Shown in pieces: positions 43,106 through 51,374 of a DNA stretch of 64,000 nucleotides; the first letter of the stretch is position 1, and the number at the start of each line of letters is the position of its first letter. Position numbers and translations under genes: made by a program. Below the pieces are notes generated by a model that saw only the letters and a list, made by a program, of their open reading frames with translations, was not told where the DNA came from and did no database searches. Origin of the DNA: Candidatus Intestinimonas merdavium (lineage in GTDB: Bacteria > Bacillota > Clostridia > Oscillospirales > Oscillospiraceae); contig DXCX01000033.1 in assembly GCA_019115785.1 (NCBI GenBank), positions 1-64,000 of the forward strand, written 5' to 3'.

Positions 43106-44289
43106 AGATCGCGCAGGCCTTTAAAATGGCCATTCGGTCCATCACCGCGAAAAAGGTGCGGGCCATCCTCACCATGCTGGGCATCATCATCGGCGTGGCC
43201 TCGGTGGTCATCATGGTGTCGGTGGTCAAGGGCTCCAATCAGAAGATGATGGAGTACTTCGAGCGGCTGGGCAACAATAAGGTGACGGTGCTCATTCACG
43301 GCAGGGACCGGAAGGAGCTCAAAGAGATGCTCTATGAGTACTGTGGGCGGAGGAAGGATCTCATTGCCGGCATCACACCGGATGTGGACCTAAGTCTTCC
43401 CATCAGCTACAATTCCAGAAGCACCACCAAGATGGAGACAGGGGGTCCCAGCGTCTATCTGGGGAATACGGACTACTCCATCTGCAACAATTTCAAGATC
43501 GGCAGGGGCCGGGACCTGAGCTATCTGGACAGCAAGCTCTGCCGGAACGTGGTGGTACTGGGGGCCAGGACGGCCTCCTACCTCTTCGACCAGGTGGACC
43601 CGGTGGGGAAAGAGGTGCACATCGGCGGCCAGCCCTTCCTGGTCATCGGGGTCTATATGGCCAAGGACCCGGACTCCGAGTACTCCATGGACAACATGGC
43701 GGTGGTGCCGGAGACGGCCACCCGCATCCTCAGAAGTCAGGAGCGCATCACCAGCTTTACCGTTAAGGCCAAAAACCGTGCGGCGGTAAAGCAGGCCATC
43801 ACCCTCCTGGGTGGCTATTTAGAGGGCCAGGTAGGTAAGGATAACTGTACGGTGCAGTCGGACGACCAGTTTATCGACGACAGTAAGCGGCAGAACGACA
43901 CCATGAGCCTGGTCCTGGGCGGTATCGCCGGGATCTCCCTGCTGGTGGGCGGCATCGGCATCATGAATATCATGCTGGTCACTGTGTCGGAGCGCACCCG
44001 GGAGATCGGCATCCGAAAGGCCATCGGCGCTCCACGCTCCTCCATCCTCCTCCAGTTCCTAGTGGAATCGGCCATGGTGTGCGGCCTGGGGGGCGTGCTG
44101 GGGATCTTGCTGGGGTTTGTGGGCACTCTGGTGGCCGGCAAGCTCATCCTGAAATTTCTCCTCTTCCCCGATCCCGTCCTGTCCGCAGGGGCCTTCCTCT
44201 TTTCGGTGGTACTGGGCATCGCCTTTGGCATGTACCCGGCCATTATGGCCTCCGGCCTCACGCCGGTAGCCGCCCTGCGGACGGACTGA
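43102..44289 (+). CDS. MacB/FtsX-type ABC transporter permease
   Basis: A 395-residue permease with an N-terminal transmembrane segment, a large MacB-like extracellular domain and three C-terminal segments. The conserved coupling region is ERTREIGIRKAIGAPR. Such permeases move peptides, lipids or antibiotics, or act as mechanotransmitters, and need an ATPase. None is encoded beside it, so it must borrow one. The gene is coupled to the YcxB-like gene and sits below the two-component system. Confidence 0.9.
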   Translation: MKIAQAFKMAIRSITAKKVRAILTMLGIIIGVASVVIMVSVVKGSNQKMMEYFERLGNNKVTVLIHGRDRKELKEMLYEYCGRRKDLIAGITPDVDLSLPISYNSRSTTKMETGGPSVYLGNTDYSICNNFKIGRGRDLSYLDSKLCRNVVVLGARTASYLFDQVDPVGKEVHIGGQPFLVIGVYMAKDPDSEYSMDNMAVVPETATRILRSQERITSFTVKAKNRAAVKQAITLLGGYLEGQVGKDNCTVQSDDQFIDDSKRQNDTMSLVLGGIAGISLLVGGIGIMNIMLVTVSERTREIGIRKAIGAPRSSILLQFLVESAMVCGLGGVLGILLGFVGTLVAGKLILKFLLFPDPVLSAGAFLFSVVLGIAFGMYPAIMASGLTPVAALRTD

Positions 44290-44316
44290 CCATAGATTTC
44301 CCATCACCTTTCTGAA

Positions 44317-44362
44317 CGGCAGCGGCCCTCCTGTGGAAAACGGGAGGGCCGCTGCCGTTGTC
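44317..44362. terminator. Terminator between convergent permease and hydrolase genes
   Basis: CGGCAGCGGCCCTCCTG (from 44317) pairs with CGGGAGGGCCGCTGCCG (44341-44357). The plus strand continues TTGTCTT. Confidence 0.8.
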
Positions 44363-45448
44363 TTAGCGGAAGAGATCGGTGACCGGAAGAAAGTCCGGGG
44401 TCTGGTACAAAGGAAACTGGAGGGGGGCCGGGCGCTCCAGCAGGGGTTCCAGCTCCAGATACCGTATCCGCTGGTTTTCGTAGGTGGTCCAGTAAAAGCG
44501 GCGGGACTGGGCGCAGCAGACGCTGGTGTAGACGGTATAGTCGTAAGGGACGGTGTGGGTGTCCAGCTCCGTCACGGGGCTCTGGTGGCTCACCCGCACC
44601 GCCCCCAGGGGGAAGGCGGCGCTCTGAAGCAGGCGGAACATCCGGGCAACCCCGGACGCTTCCCCCTCTCCGGTGGGAGCAAAGGCGCGCAGAAAGGCGA
44701 GGCGGACAAAGCGGGAGGGGGAGCTCCAGTCCCCGGGAAGGCCCTGGGCGCCGCTGCCGGAGAAGCACTGCTCCAGCTCCTTGGCCAGAGGGGTGCCGGG
44801 GTGGTCCAGATCCCGGAGTCCGGCGTAGTTGAGGAGGTTGAGCCGGTGCCAGGGGTAGCCGGGGCTGTTGGTCATGACCCCCAGGGTATTTCGGTAGATG
44901 TGGAGCCCCTCCCGGTCGGGCTCCACCACAATGCTCTCACCGGTCCGGTCGGAGAAGGACCAGTGGAGAGGGGGGACCGTTCCCAAGAGGGGGAGGGGAA
45001 CCAGACGCAGCTCCTTCTCCAGACAGCGGACGGCCTCCTCCACGGTGGCGCACTGGGCCAGCAGATGGAGGACCAGGAAGGGAGGTTGGATGGGGCGGGC
45101 ACCGGCGGCGGGCCCCTCCCCGTAGTGGGCAAAGCCCCGGTAGTAGAGCTGCCCCCCCATCAGTCCCGCCTCGTTGAGTCCCTCATAGAGCACCGGCGCC
45201 GGCCCCAGCAGCAGTCCCGTGCCGGCGCAGGCGTAGAGGACAGCGGCGGTGTGGTCCTTTCCCCCGCTGTCTCCCGCCCACAAGAGCCGGTAAGGGGTAC
45301 CCCGGGGAAGCACGAGGATCCTGGCTCCCTCCGCCAGCCGGTCAAAATCATAATTCCGTCCCCAAAGGGACTTACCGTCCCCGGTGTGCCAGGCCAGGGC
45401 GCTGCATCCAGCCTCCGGCGGCGGAGTAGAGCCGGTAAAACATGCCAT
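44363..45448 (-). CDS. Choloylglycine hydrolase family, penicillin V acylase-like
   Basis: A 361-residue Ntn hydrolase that would cleave amide bonds in penicillin V-like acyl amides, conjugated bile salts or N-acyl lactones. It resembles Lysinibacillus penicillin V acylase over its full length, with shared stretches ESIVVEPD, GVMTNSPGY and CAQSR. The expected nucleophile is C15, preceded by a 14-residue propeptide that must be removed. The spacing from C15 to GRNYDFD equals that in the acylase. ATG 45448 has AAGGAGGGG five bases upstream. Bile salt hydrolase activity cannot be excluded. Confidence 0.87.
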   Translation of the reverse strand: MACFTGSTPPPEAGCSALAWHTGDGKSLWGRNYDFDRLAEGARILVLPRGTPYRLLWAGDSGGKDHTAAVLYACAGTGLLLGPAPVLYEGLNEAGLMGGQLYYRGFAHYGEGPAAGARPIQPPFLVLHLLAQCATVEEAVRCLEKELRLVPLPLLGTVPPLHWSFSDRTGESIVVEPDREGLHIYRNTLGVMTNSPGYPWHRLNLLNYAGLRDLDHPGTPLAKELEQCFSGSGAQGLPGDWSSPSRFVRLAFLRAFAPTGEGEASGVARMFRLLQSAAFPLGAVRVSHQSPVTELDTHTVPYDYTVYTSVCCAQSRRFYWTTYENQRIRYLELEPLLERPAPLQFPLYQTPDFLPVTDLFR

Positions 45449-45547
45449 ATGGACCCCTCCTTTTACCTTCAGTGTGCGCTGGCAGGGAAAAGATATACCT
45501 GTATAAGTTGGGCCAGGCTGGATAGACTGAGTTTGGGAGGTGCCGCT

Positions 45548-46096
45548 ATGGTGATCCGATTTTTCTGGACCCGGGCTGCGTCTGTCTGGATTGCGGTCCT
45601 CTATATGGTTCTGGGCCTGCTGCTGCTCCTGTTTCCAGACGCCAGCGGGCGATTTTTTATCCGGGCCCTGGCCGCCGGCGCCGTACTGTATGGCGTTGTC
45701 CACCTGTGGCGCTACGGCCAGAGCCGACGGACAGCGGAGGACTCGCCGGGAGATCTTTTCCTGGGTGTTCTTCCCCTGGCCTTTGCCGCCTTTGCCCTGC
45801 TGCGCCCCCTGACCATTCTGTCCTTTCTGCCCCTCACCCTGGGGCTTTTGCTCCTGGTCGACGGCATCGGGAAGGCGCCTCTGGCAATACGGGCGGTACG
45901 GGGGCGGGGGGCCGACCGCTTTCCCCAGCTGATCGCCTGCCTGCTGCCCATAGTGCTGGGGGGACTGCTGGTGGCCGACCCCTTTCAGGGTGCCCGGGCC
46001 GTCATCATGGTCTTTGGCTTCGCCTTGCTGGCCGACGGGGCCAGCGACCTGGCCACAGCCATCCTGGCCCGGCGGTCAGGGGGCAGCGGCGGATAG
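45548..46096 (+). CDS. DUF308/HdeD-like membrane protein
   Basis: A 182-residue protein made almost wholly of six transmembrane segments in the DUF308/HdeD pattern (repeated pairs such as YMVLGLLLLLFPDASG and PIVLGGLLVADP). HdeD is linked to acid resistance in enterics, but most Firmicutes members are uncharacterised. GGGAGGTG lies five bases before ATG 45548. It diverges from the acylase gene and is followed by another membrane protein. Confidence 0.85.
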   Translation: MVIRFFWTRAASVWIAVLYMVLGLLLLLFPDASGRFFIRALAAGAVLYGVVHLWRYGQSRRTAEDSPGDLFLGVLPLAFAAFALLRPLTILSFLPLTLGLLLLVDGIGKAPLAIRAVRGRGADRFPQLIACLLPIVLGGLLVADPFQGARAVIMVFGFALLADGASDLATAILARRSGGSGG

Positions 46097-46114
46097 AGAA
46101 GGGAGAGGTACACC

Positions 46115-46245
46115 TTGCTGTTTCTGTTGTCTGTGCTGCTGATGATCGCACTGGCCCTGACCTGGAAAATTCGGCCGGCATCCACCGCCCTATCCCTCCA
46201 GGGTGTTCCCCGAAAGGAGGGACTTCCGCCCGCCGGCAGCCTATG
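46115..46245 (+). CDS. Short membrane ORF, possible N-terminus of the next gene
   Basis: A 43-codon frame starting at TTG with GGGAGAGG six bases upstream. It encodes one hydrophobic helix (LLFLLSVLLMIALALTW-like) and then runs out of frame over the start of the CmpB-like gene. A one-base loss in the CCCC run at 46207-46210 would fuse it in frame to that gene. It is either a true small protein or the displaced N-terminus. Confidence 0.4.
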
Positions 46246-46856
46246 ACCTGTTCTGGACCTTCCTGGCAGGAGGCTTTCTGGGGGAGCGCATCGAGGTGGT
46301 CTATATCTGGAGCGCCACCGGGGAGGTCATGAGCCGCAGCAGCCTCCTCTACGGCCCCTTCAGTCTGGTGTGGGGGCTGGGCGCCGCCCTGGTAACGTGG
46401 TTCCTCTGGCCCTTCCGGCACCGGGGACCCTGGGTGCTGCTGGTGGCGGGCGGTGTGCTGGGAGGAGGATTTGAATATGTGGCCAGCGCGGTGGGGGAGG
46501 CCATGTACCACAAGATCTTTTGGGACTACTCCCACATGCCATTCCACCTGGGGGGAAGGACCAATCTGATTTTCGCGCTGCTGTGGGGCCTGGGGGCGGC
46601 GTTGTGGGTCCTCCGGGGGTTCCCGCTCCTGGCCCGCCTGACGGAGCGCCTGCCGCCCCGAGGCGGGCAAGCTGCCCTCAGGGTCCTTTCGCTGGTGCTG
46701 GCGGCGGATCTCCTCCTCTCTGCCGCCGCTCTGCTGCGGATGGAGGAGCGGGAGGCGGGACAGCCCGCCGCCGGGCCGGTGGCCCGGGCCATGGACCGCT
46801 GGTATCCCGATCCGGTCCTCCACAGCCGGTATCGAAATCTCATGGAGCCGCATTAA
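46203..46856 (+). CDS. CmpB-like putative ABC transporter permease
   Basis: A 217-residue membrane protein with about five hydrophobic segments, resembling the putative ABC-transporter type IV (PF06541, CmpB) family (FLAGGFLGERIEVVYIW; LYGPFSLVWGLGA). The nominal start GTG 46203 has no ribosome site, whereas an out-of-frame TTG at 46115 has a good one. The real start may therefore lie upstream through a frameshift. Function unknown. Confidence 0.75.
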   Translation: MFPERRDFRPPAAYDLFWTFLAGGFLGERIEVVYIWSATGEVMSRSSLLYGPFSLVWGLGAALVTWFLWPFRHRGPWVLLVAGGVLGGGFEYVASAVGEAMYHKIFWDYSHMPFHLGGRTNLIFALLWGLGAALWVLRGFPLLARLTERLPPRGGQAALRVLSLVLAADLLLSAAALLRMEEREAGQPAAGPVARAMDRWYPDPVLHSRYRNLMEPH

Positions 46857-46862
46857 AATCGC

Positions 46863-46894
46863 AGAGCGCCCCGGACGGAAGTCCGGGGCGCTCT
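46863..46894. terminator. Stem-loop between convergent CmpB-like and bcp genes
   Basis: A perfect 14-base stem with loop GGAA. T-tracts are poor on both strands, though TTTT follows the minus-strand stem after a few bases. Confidence 0.6.
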
Positions 46895-46905
46895 GGTATG
46901 TCCGT

Positions 46906-47367
46906 TCATTGGGCCTGGAGATAGGCCAGAATGTCGGCGGCGTTGGTATCGGGCTTGACCTTGGGCATCACCTTTTCAATGACGCCATCCTCGTTGATGA
47001 GGTAGGTGGTGCGGACCACACCCATACTCACCTTGCCGTAGAGCTTCTTCTCCTGCCACACGCCGTAGGCCTGTAGGACCTCCAGTTCCGGGTCGGAGAG
47101 CAGGAGGAAGGGAAGGTCATATTTTTGGGCGAACCGCTGGTGGGAGGCGGCGGAGTCCTTGCTCACGCCGATGACCACCGCGCCCAGGGCCTGGAAGGCG
47201 GCGTAGCTGGCGGCAAAGGCGCAGGCCTGCCTGGTGCAGCCGGGGGTGTTGTCCTTGGGGTAGAAATAGAGAATGACCTTTTTCCCTCTGAAGTCGGAGA
47301 GAGTGACGGGGTTCCCATCCTTGTCAGGGAGGGTGAAGTCGGGGGCCTGGATACCGGGGTTCAGCAT
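46906..47367 (-). CDS. bcp: Peroxiredoxin, Bcp/PrxQ type
   Basis: A 153-residue thiol peroxidase that reduces hydroperoxides using thioredoxin. The peroxidatic cysteine lies in YPKDNTPGCTRQACAF. The second Cys of the pair is five residues on (GCTRQAC), as in atypical 2-Cys Bcp. The conserved Arg is in VVRTTYLI. AAAAGGAG precedes the ATG. It reads in the same direction as the upstream alcohol dehydrogenase gene, 24 bases away, so the two may be co-transcribed. Confidence 0.95.
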   Translation of the reverse strand: MLNPGIQAPDFTLPDKDGNPVTLSDFRGKKVILYFYPKDNTPGCTRQACAFAASYAAFQALGAVVIGVSKDSAASHQRFAQKYDLPFLLLSDPELEVLQAYGVWQEKKLYGKVSMGVVRTTYLINEDGVIEKVMPKVKPDTNAADILAYLQAQ

Positions 47368-47391
47368 GGTGATCGCTCCTTTTCCTGTTTG

Positions 47392-48432
47392 TTACAGGGC
47401 CATATCAATGGCCACTTTGATGACGCCGTCCCGGTGGCCCTCAAAGAGGTCGTAGGCGGCGTCCATTTCCCGGAGGGGATAGGTGTGGGTAATGAGGGGG
47501 GTGGTGTCCAGTTTGCCCTGGGCAATGAGGTCCAGGGTCCTGGCACAGTGGCAGCCGTCCACCCCGCCGGTTTTGAAGGTGAGATTTTTGCCGTACATAT
47601 CGGGGAGAGGGAGGACCTGAGGGCCGTCGTACAGGGCCACCACGGTCACGACCGCGTTGGGCCGGGCGCACTGCCAGGCCAGGCGGAAGGTCTCCTCCGT
47701 ACCCGCCGCCTCAACCACGGCGTCGGCGCCGCCGTGGTCGCTGTGGGATAGAACAAAGGGGAGCGCCTCTTCCGGGCTCACTGTCAGGACCTGGGGATAG
47801 TGAGCCTCCACAAAGGCCCGGCGCAGGGGGTCCCGCTCGCAGACGATGACCTGTTTGGGGCGGCGGAGCAGCAGGCATTGGAGGGTGCACACCCCGGTGG
47901 GGCCGGCGCCGATAAGGAGCACGGTGTCCCCGGCATCCACAGGGGTGATGTCGGCGGCCCAGTAGCCGGTGGCCAGGATGTCCCCCACAAAAAGAGCTTG
48001 GCGGTCGCTCACCCCGTCGGGGATGGGGGTCAGACCCTGATCGGCCAGAGGGACCCGGACATAGGGGGCCTGTCCGCCGTCGATGCGGCAGCCCAGAGCC
48101 CAGCCTCCGCTGGGGTGTGTGCAGTTGTTGACCCAACCCCGGCGGCAGAAGAAGCACTCGCCGCAGAAGGTCTCCACATTCACCGCCACCCGGGTTCCGG
48201 GTTTAACCTGGGTGACGGCGGTCCCCACCGCCTCCACCACGCCCACCATCTCGTGGCCCAGGGTGATACCGGGCACCGCCCGGGGCACCGAGCCGTGCTT
48301 GATATGGAGGTCGCTGGTGCAGATGCTGGAGAGAGTCACCTGGACGATGGCGTCCCGGTCCTCCAGCAGCACCGGTTTGGGCTTTTCCAACAGCCGGAGA
48401 TCTCCCCGGCCCACGTAGGTATAGGCCAGCAT
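47392..48432 (-). CDS. Zinc-dependent medium-chain alcohol dehydrogenase
   Basis: A 346-residue MDR enzyme oxidising or reducing an alcohol/carbonyl with NAD(P). Catalytic zinc ligands are visible (SSICTSDLH, GHEMVG), the structural zinc loop is CGECFFCRRGWVNNC, and the Rossmann motif is LLIGAGPTGVCTLQ. ATG 48432 is preferred over GTG 48441 because AAAGGAAG is eight bases upstream of the ATG. It resembles clostridial secondary-alcohol dehydrogenases. The substrate is not known. Confidence 0.92.
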   Translation of the reverse strand: MLAYTYVGRGDLRLLEKPKPVLLEDRDAIVQVTLSSICTSDLHIKHGSVPRAVPGITLGHEMVGVVEAVGTAVTQVKPGTRVAVNVETFCGECFFCRRGWVNNCTHPSGGWALGCRIDGGQAPYVRVPLADQGLTPIPDGVSDRQALFVGDILATGYWAADITPVDAGDTVLLIGAGPTGVCTLQCLLLRRPKQVIVCERDPLRRAFVEAHYPQVLTVSPEEALPFVLSHSDHGGADAVVEAAGTEETFRLAWQCARPNAVVTVVALYDGPQVLPLPDMYGKNLTFKTGGVDGCHCARTLDLIAQGKLDTTPLITHTYPLREMDAAYDLFEGHRDGVIKVAIDMAL

Positions 48433-48453
48433 GCAGGCCACTTCCTTTCTCGG

Positions 48454-48789
48454 TTACTCCCCCAGGCCGGTGGCCAGCAGGGGAATGGCGTTGATGACGG
48501 GCTCCTCGTAGGGGTGGACCTTTTTGACGGCGGAGATGGTCCGGGACAGGTCGTCAGTCCGGCAGGTGACCTCCACCTTCAGCTCCGGCGACGTGCACAG
48601 CTCCCCCACCCTCCCCAGGTAGGGGGAGGTGCCGGGGAGGGGCCGCCAGCAGCTGGTGACCGGGGCGTAGGAGAGGCAGCCGTCGTAGGCGCCGATGTGT
48701 CCGGCGTCCACCGACAGGAGGGCGGCGCGGACAGCCTCCAGGTGGCTCTCCGGGACAAAGATCTCCAGTTTGCAGTATGCACTGAGCAT
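48454..48789 (-). CDS. NIF3/YqfO-type PII-like domain protein
   Basis: A 111-residue protein matching the small PII/CutA-like domain inserted in YqfO/NIF3 proteins (KLEIFVPESHLEAVRAALLSVDAGHIGAYDGCSY-like order; closing KKVHPYEEPVI). In stand-alone form it is a conserved hypothetical, possibly metal- or nucleotide-binding. ATG 48789 has GGAGG seven bases upstream; GTG 48795 would be too close. It lies 21 bases before the alcohol dehydrogenase gene. Confidence 0.85.
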   Translation of the reverse strand: MLSAYCKLEIFVPESHLEAVRAALLSVDAGHIGAYDGCLSYAPVTSCWRPLPGTSPYLGRVGELCTSPELKVEVTCRTDDLSRTISAVKKVHPYEEPVINAIPLLATGLGE

Positions 48790-48844
48790 GCTCACACCTC
48801 CTCACCCATTGCCGGCGAAAACAGTCCTGGCTTCCCCCACCGGC

Positions 48845-49672
48845 TCACCGGGCTCGCAGCTCCCAGAAGGCCACGGCGCTGGCCGCCGCCACATTGAGGG
48901 AGTCCACCTGGTGGGACATGGGGATACGTACGGTATAGTCGCACCCGGCGATGGTGCGGGGGGAGAGGCCGTCCCCCTCGGTGCCCAGCACGATGGCCAG
49001 CCGCGCCACCTCCCGAAGCCGGGGGTCCTCGATGGAGAGGGCGGTTGGGCTCAGCGCCATGGCGGCGGTGGAGAAGCCCAGGGTGGCCAGACGCTCCAGC
49101 CCAGGGTGGGGCCAGTCCTCCGCCCGGCTGCCGATGACCGTCCAGGGAATCTGAAAGACGGTTCCCATGCTCACCCGCACCGCACGGCGGTGGAGAGGGT
49201 CACAGCAGGTGGGGGTCACCAGCACAGCATCCATATGGAGGGCGGCGGCGGAACGGAAGACGGCGCCCACGTTGGTGGGGTCCACAATGCCCTCCAGCAC
49301 GGCCACCCGTCGGGCGCCGGCGCACACCGCCTCCACCTCGGGCAGGGGGGGCCGGTGCATGGCGCACAGGATACCACGGGTCAGACGGTAGCCGGTGAGG
49401 GACTCCAGCAGGTCGCTCTCTCCGGTGTAGACCGGGACCTCGCCGCACCGGGAGATGAGGTCCCGGCCCTGCCCCCGGAGGTGCCGCTCCTCCATCAGAA
49501 GGGAGACGGGCACATAGCCGGCGTCCAGGGCGTGGCCGATGACCTTGGGGCTCTCGGCGATAAAGAGCCCCTCCTCCGGGCGGCGTTTGTTCCGCAGCTG
49601 GTGCTCGGTGAGCCGGGCATAGGGGGAGAGACCGGGGTGGGTCAGATCGGTGACGGGGACGATGGTTGCCAT
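48845..49672 (-). CDS. TrmH/SpoU-type RNA 2'-O-methyltransferase
   Basis: A 275-residue SPOUT methyltransferase that probably methylates rRNA or tRNA ribose using S-adenosylmethionine. The three SpoU motifs are present: NVGAVFRSAAAL, VLGTEGDGLS and IPMSHQVDSLNVAAA. An N-terminal substrate-binding domain precedes them (EGLFIAESPKVI). ATG 49672 has GGGAG six bases upstream. The RNA target is not determined. Confidence 0.92.
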   Translation of the reverse strand: MATIVPVTDLTHPGLSPYARLTEHQLRNKRRPEEGLFIAESPKVIGHALDAGYVPVSLLMEERHLRGQGRDLISRCGEVPVYTGESDLLESLTGYRLTRGILCAMHRPPLPEVEAVCAGARRVAVLEGIVDPTNVGAVFRSAAALHMDAVLVTPTCCDPLHRRAVRVSMGTVFQIPWTVIGSRAEDWPHPGLERLATLGFSTAAMALSPTALSIEDPRLREVARLAIVLGTEGDGLSPRTIAGCDYTVRIPMSHQVDSLNVAAASAVAFWELRAR

Positions 49673-49784
49673 GGGTGCTCCCTTCCGGTCCGCGCCGGCG
49701 GACCGCTCCAGAGTGCTCCGCTCTCCGGCGGGGCCTATATCAGCATTATAGTCGTCCACGGCCGGGATGGCAAGGGGCCCCGGC

Positions 49785-49812
49785 TTGACAGGGACTGCCA
49801 GCAGACTATAAT
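49785..49812 (+). promoter_or_regulatory. Exonuclease promoter (TTGACA-16-TATAAT)
   Basis: Both hexamers are perfect with a 16-base spacer, 66 bases before the exonuclease ATG. Confidence 0.85.
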
Positions 49813-49878
49813 AGAAGAAAATGGGGCCCCAATCCGGCGGGAGGCGGGTCGGCCATCAAAAGGGCCAGGGAGGACAGG

Positions 49879-50448
49879 ATGGGATACCAACGGTACATTG
49901 CCTTTGATGTGGAGACGCCCAACCACGCCAATGACCGCATGAGCGCCATCGGCGTGGCGGTGGTGGAGGATGGGGGTGTGGCGGAGACTTATGACCTGCT
50001 GGTCGACCCTCAGGTGCCCTTTGACCCCTTTAACGTGGCCCTCACCGGCATTACCCCCGCCCTGGTGGCCGGAAAGCCCACCTTCCCGGAGGTGTGGGAG
50101 GTACTTCGGCCCGTGTTTGAGAGCGGACTGCTGGTGGCCCACAACGCCCAGTTCGATATGTCAGTGCTGGCCAAATGCCTGCGTGCCTATGGGCTCTTCT
50201 GGCGGGAGCGGGTGGACTACGCCTGCACCTGCCAGATGAGCCGGCGGTTGCTGCCCCAGCTGCCCAATCACCGGCTGGACACCCTGTGCCGCAGCCTGGG
50301 GCTGTCGCTGGACCACCACCGGGCAGGCAGCGACAGCGAGGCCTGTGGGCGTATTCTGCTCCACCATCTGGCTGCCGGCGCGTCGGTGACCCCCTTTCTC
50401 CGTACCTATGATCTGATGGGGGCACGTACGGTGCGGGCGGGCCGTTGA
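49879..50448 (+). CDS. DEDDh 3'-5' exonuclease (DnaQ-like)
   Basis: A 189-residue exonuclease of the DNA polymerase III epsilon fold. Motifs are FDVET (D10, E12), HNAQFDM and HHRAGSDSEA, giving the full DEDDh set of metal ligands and catalytic His. It lacks polymerase or BRCT partners, so it is a stand-alone exonuclease acting on DNA or RNA ends. GGGAGG precedes the ATG, and a consensus promoter drives it. Confidence 0.93.
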   Translation: MGYQRYIAFDVETPNHANDRMSAIGVAVVEDGGVAETYDLLVDPQVPFDPFNVALTGITPALVAGKPTFPEVWEVLRPVFESGLLVAHNAQFDMSVLAKCLRAYGLFWRERVDYACTCQMSRRLLPQLPNHRLDTLCRSLGLSLDHHRAGSDSEACGRILLHHLAAGASVTPFLRTYDLMGARTVRAGR

Positions 50449-50467
50449 GAGGCGGGAAAGGGACAAA

Positions 50468-50514
50468 ATGCCGCTCCTGTTCCAACCTGGCTTGGGCTGG
50501 AAAAGGAGCGGCAT
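50468..50514 (+). terminator. Terminator-like hairpin after the exonuclease gene
   Basis: Arms 50468-50484 and 50498-50514 pair over 17 bases with one mismatch; TTT follows shortly after. Confidence 0.6.
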
Positions 50515-50599
50515 ATTTCATGCGCTGCCCCGGCGTTGGGGTCGCAATCCTGTCGGAGCGGTTCACAAAGGCGGAGAAGGGGGCCATCTGCCCGACACT

Positions 50600-51361
50600 T
50601 CAGTCCCGGAAGGGGTCCTCCGGGCACTGGTATCGGGGCTTGTCCCGGCTGATCTTCCCGTATTCAATGGCTGAGGTGGGACAGCCGCAGATGCAGGCCA
50701 TGCAGTGGGTACACCGTCCGCCCCAGACGGGCCTGCCCTGCTCCAGGCGGATGTTGCCCAAAGGGCAATCCCGCTCACATTTGCCGCAGGAGATGCAGGC
50801 ATTGGAGACGGCAAAGGGGCCGGCCTTGACCTGAAAACGGTAGAAAAGGTCATTGACTATCCCCGATTTCAGACCGTCAAGAAGGCTTACCCGTCCCTCC
50901 GGGAAGTCCGCTCCCGCCCGAATGCAGGCGGCTGCCCGCTCCAGAGTGGGACGGGCGGCGGCCAGGATGGGGAGGGCCTCCTCTCGCTCCGGGGCAGAGA
51001 ACATGGCAATATAATTTTCCGGCATGACCACCGGGAGGGTCCCCCGGCAGCGCAGGCCCAGCCGGGCGGAGAGGGCGTGGTTGTACCGGGCGGCGGCGCC
51101 GATGTCCGCGCCGCAGGTCATGACGAAGTAGGCATCCCGGGCGCCGGAGAGGCGGCTGGCGCGGAGAAATTCGGCAAACACCCGGGGCAGACGCCAGCTG
51201 TAGGTGGGCGCCACAAACACCCAGGGGGTCTGGGAGGTGAACTCCCCCGCAATGCCGTTTCGGATAAAGGAAAATGTGTCCGTACAGGAGTCGTCCAGGG
51301 CAGATGAGAGCCATTTGGCGCAGGCGCGGCTGTTGCCCGTGCCGGTGAAGTAAAGGATCAT
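50600..51361 (-). CDS. EFR1-family flavodoxin-ferredoxin
   Basis: A 253-residue redox protein joining an N-terminal flavodoxin domain (YFTGTGNSRACA phosphate loop; APTYSWRLPR) to two C-terminal [4Fe-4S] motifs (CISCGKCERDCP and CTHCMACICGCP). EFR1 proteins are common in gut Clostridia and are presumed to shuttle electrons in the cytoplasm. GAGGAGG precedes the ATG. It lies 13 bases after the acetyltransferase gene. Confidence 0.92.
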   Translation of the reverse strand: MILYFTGTGNSRACAKWLSSALDDSCTDTFSFIRNGIAGEFTSQTPWVFVAPTYSWRLPRVFAEFLRASRLSGARDAYFVMTCGADIGAAARYNHALSARLGLRCRGTLPVVMPENYIAMFSAPEREEALPILAAARPTLERAAACIRAGADFPEGRVSLLDGLKSGIVNDLFYRFQVKAGPFAVSNACISCGKCERDCPLGNIRLEQGRPVWGGRCTHCMACICGCPTSAIEYGKISRDKPRYQCPEDPFRD

Positions 51362-51374
51362 GCCTCGTCCCTCC

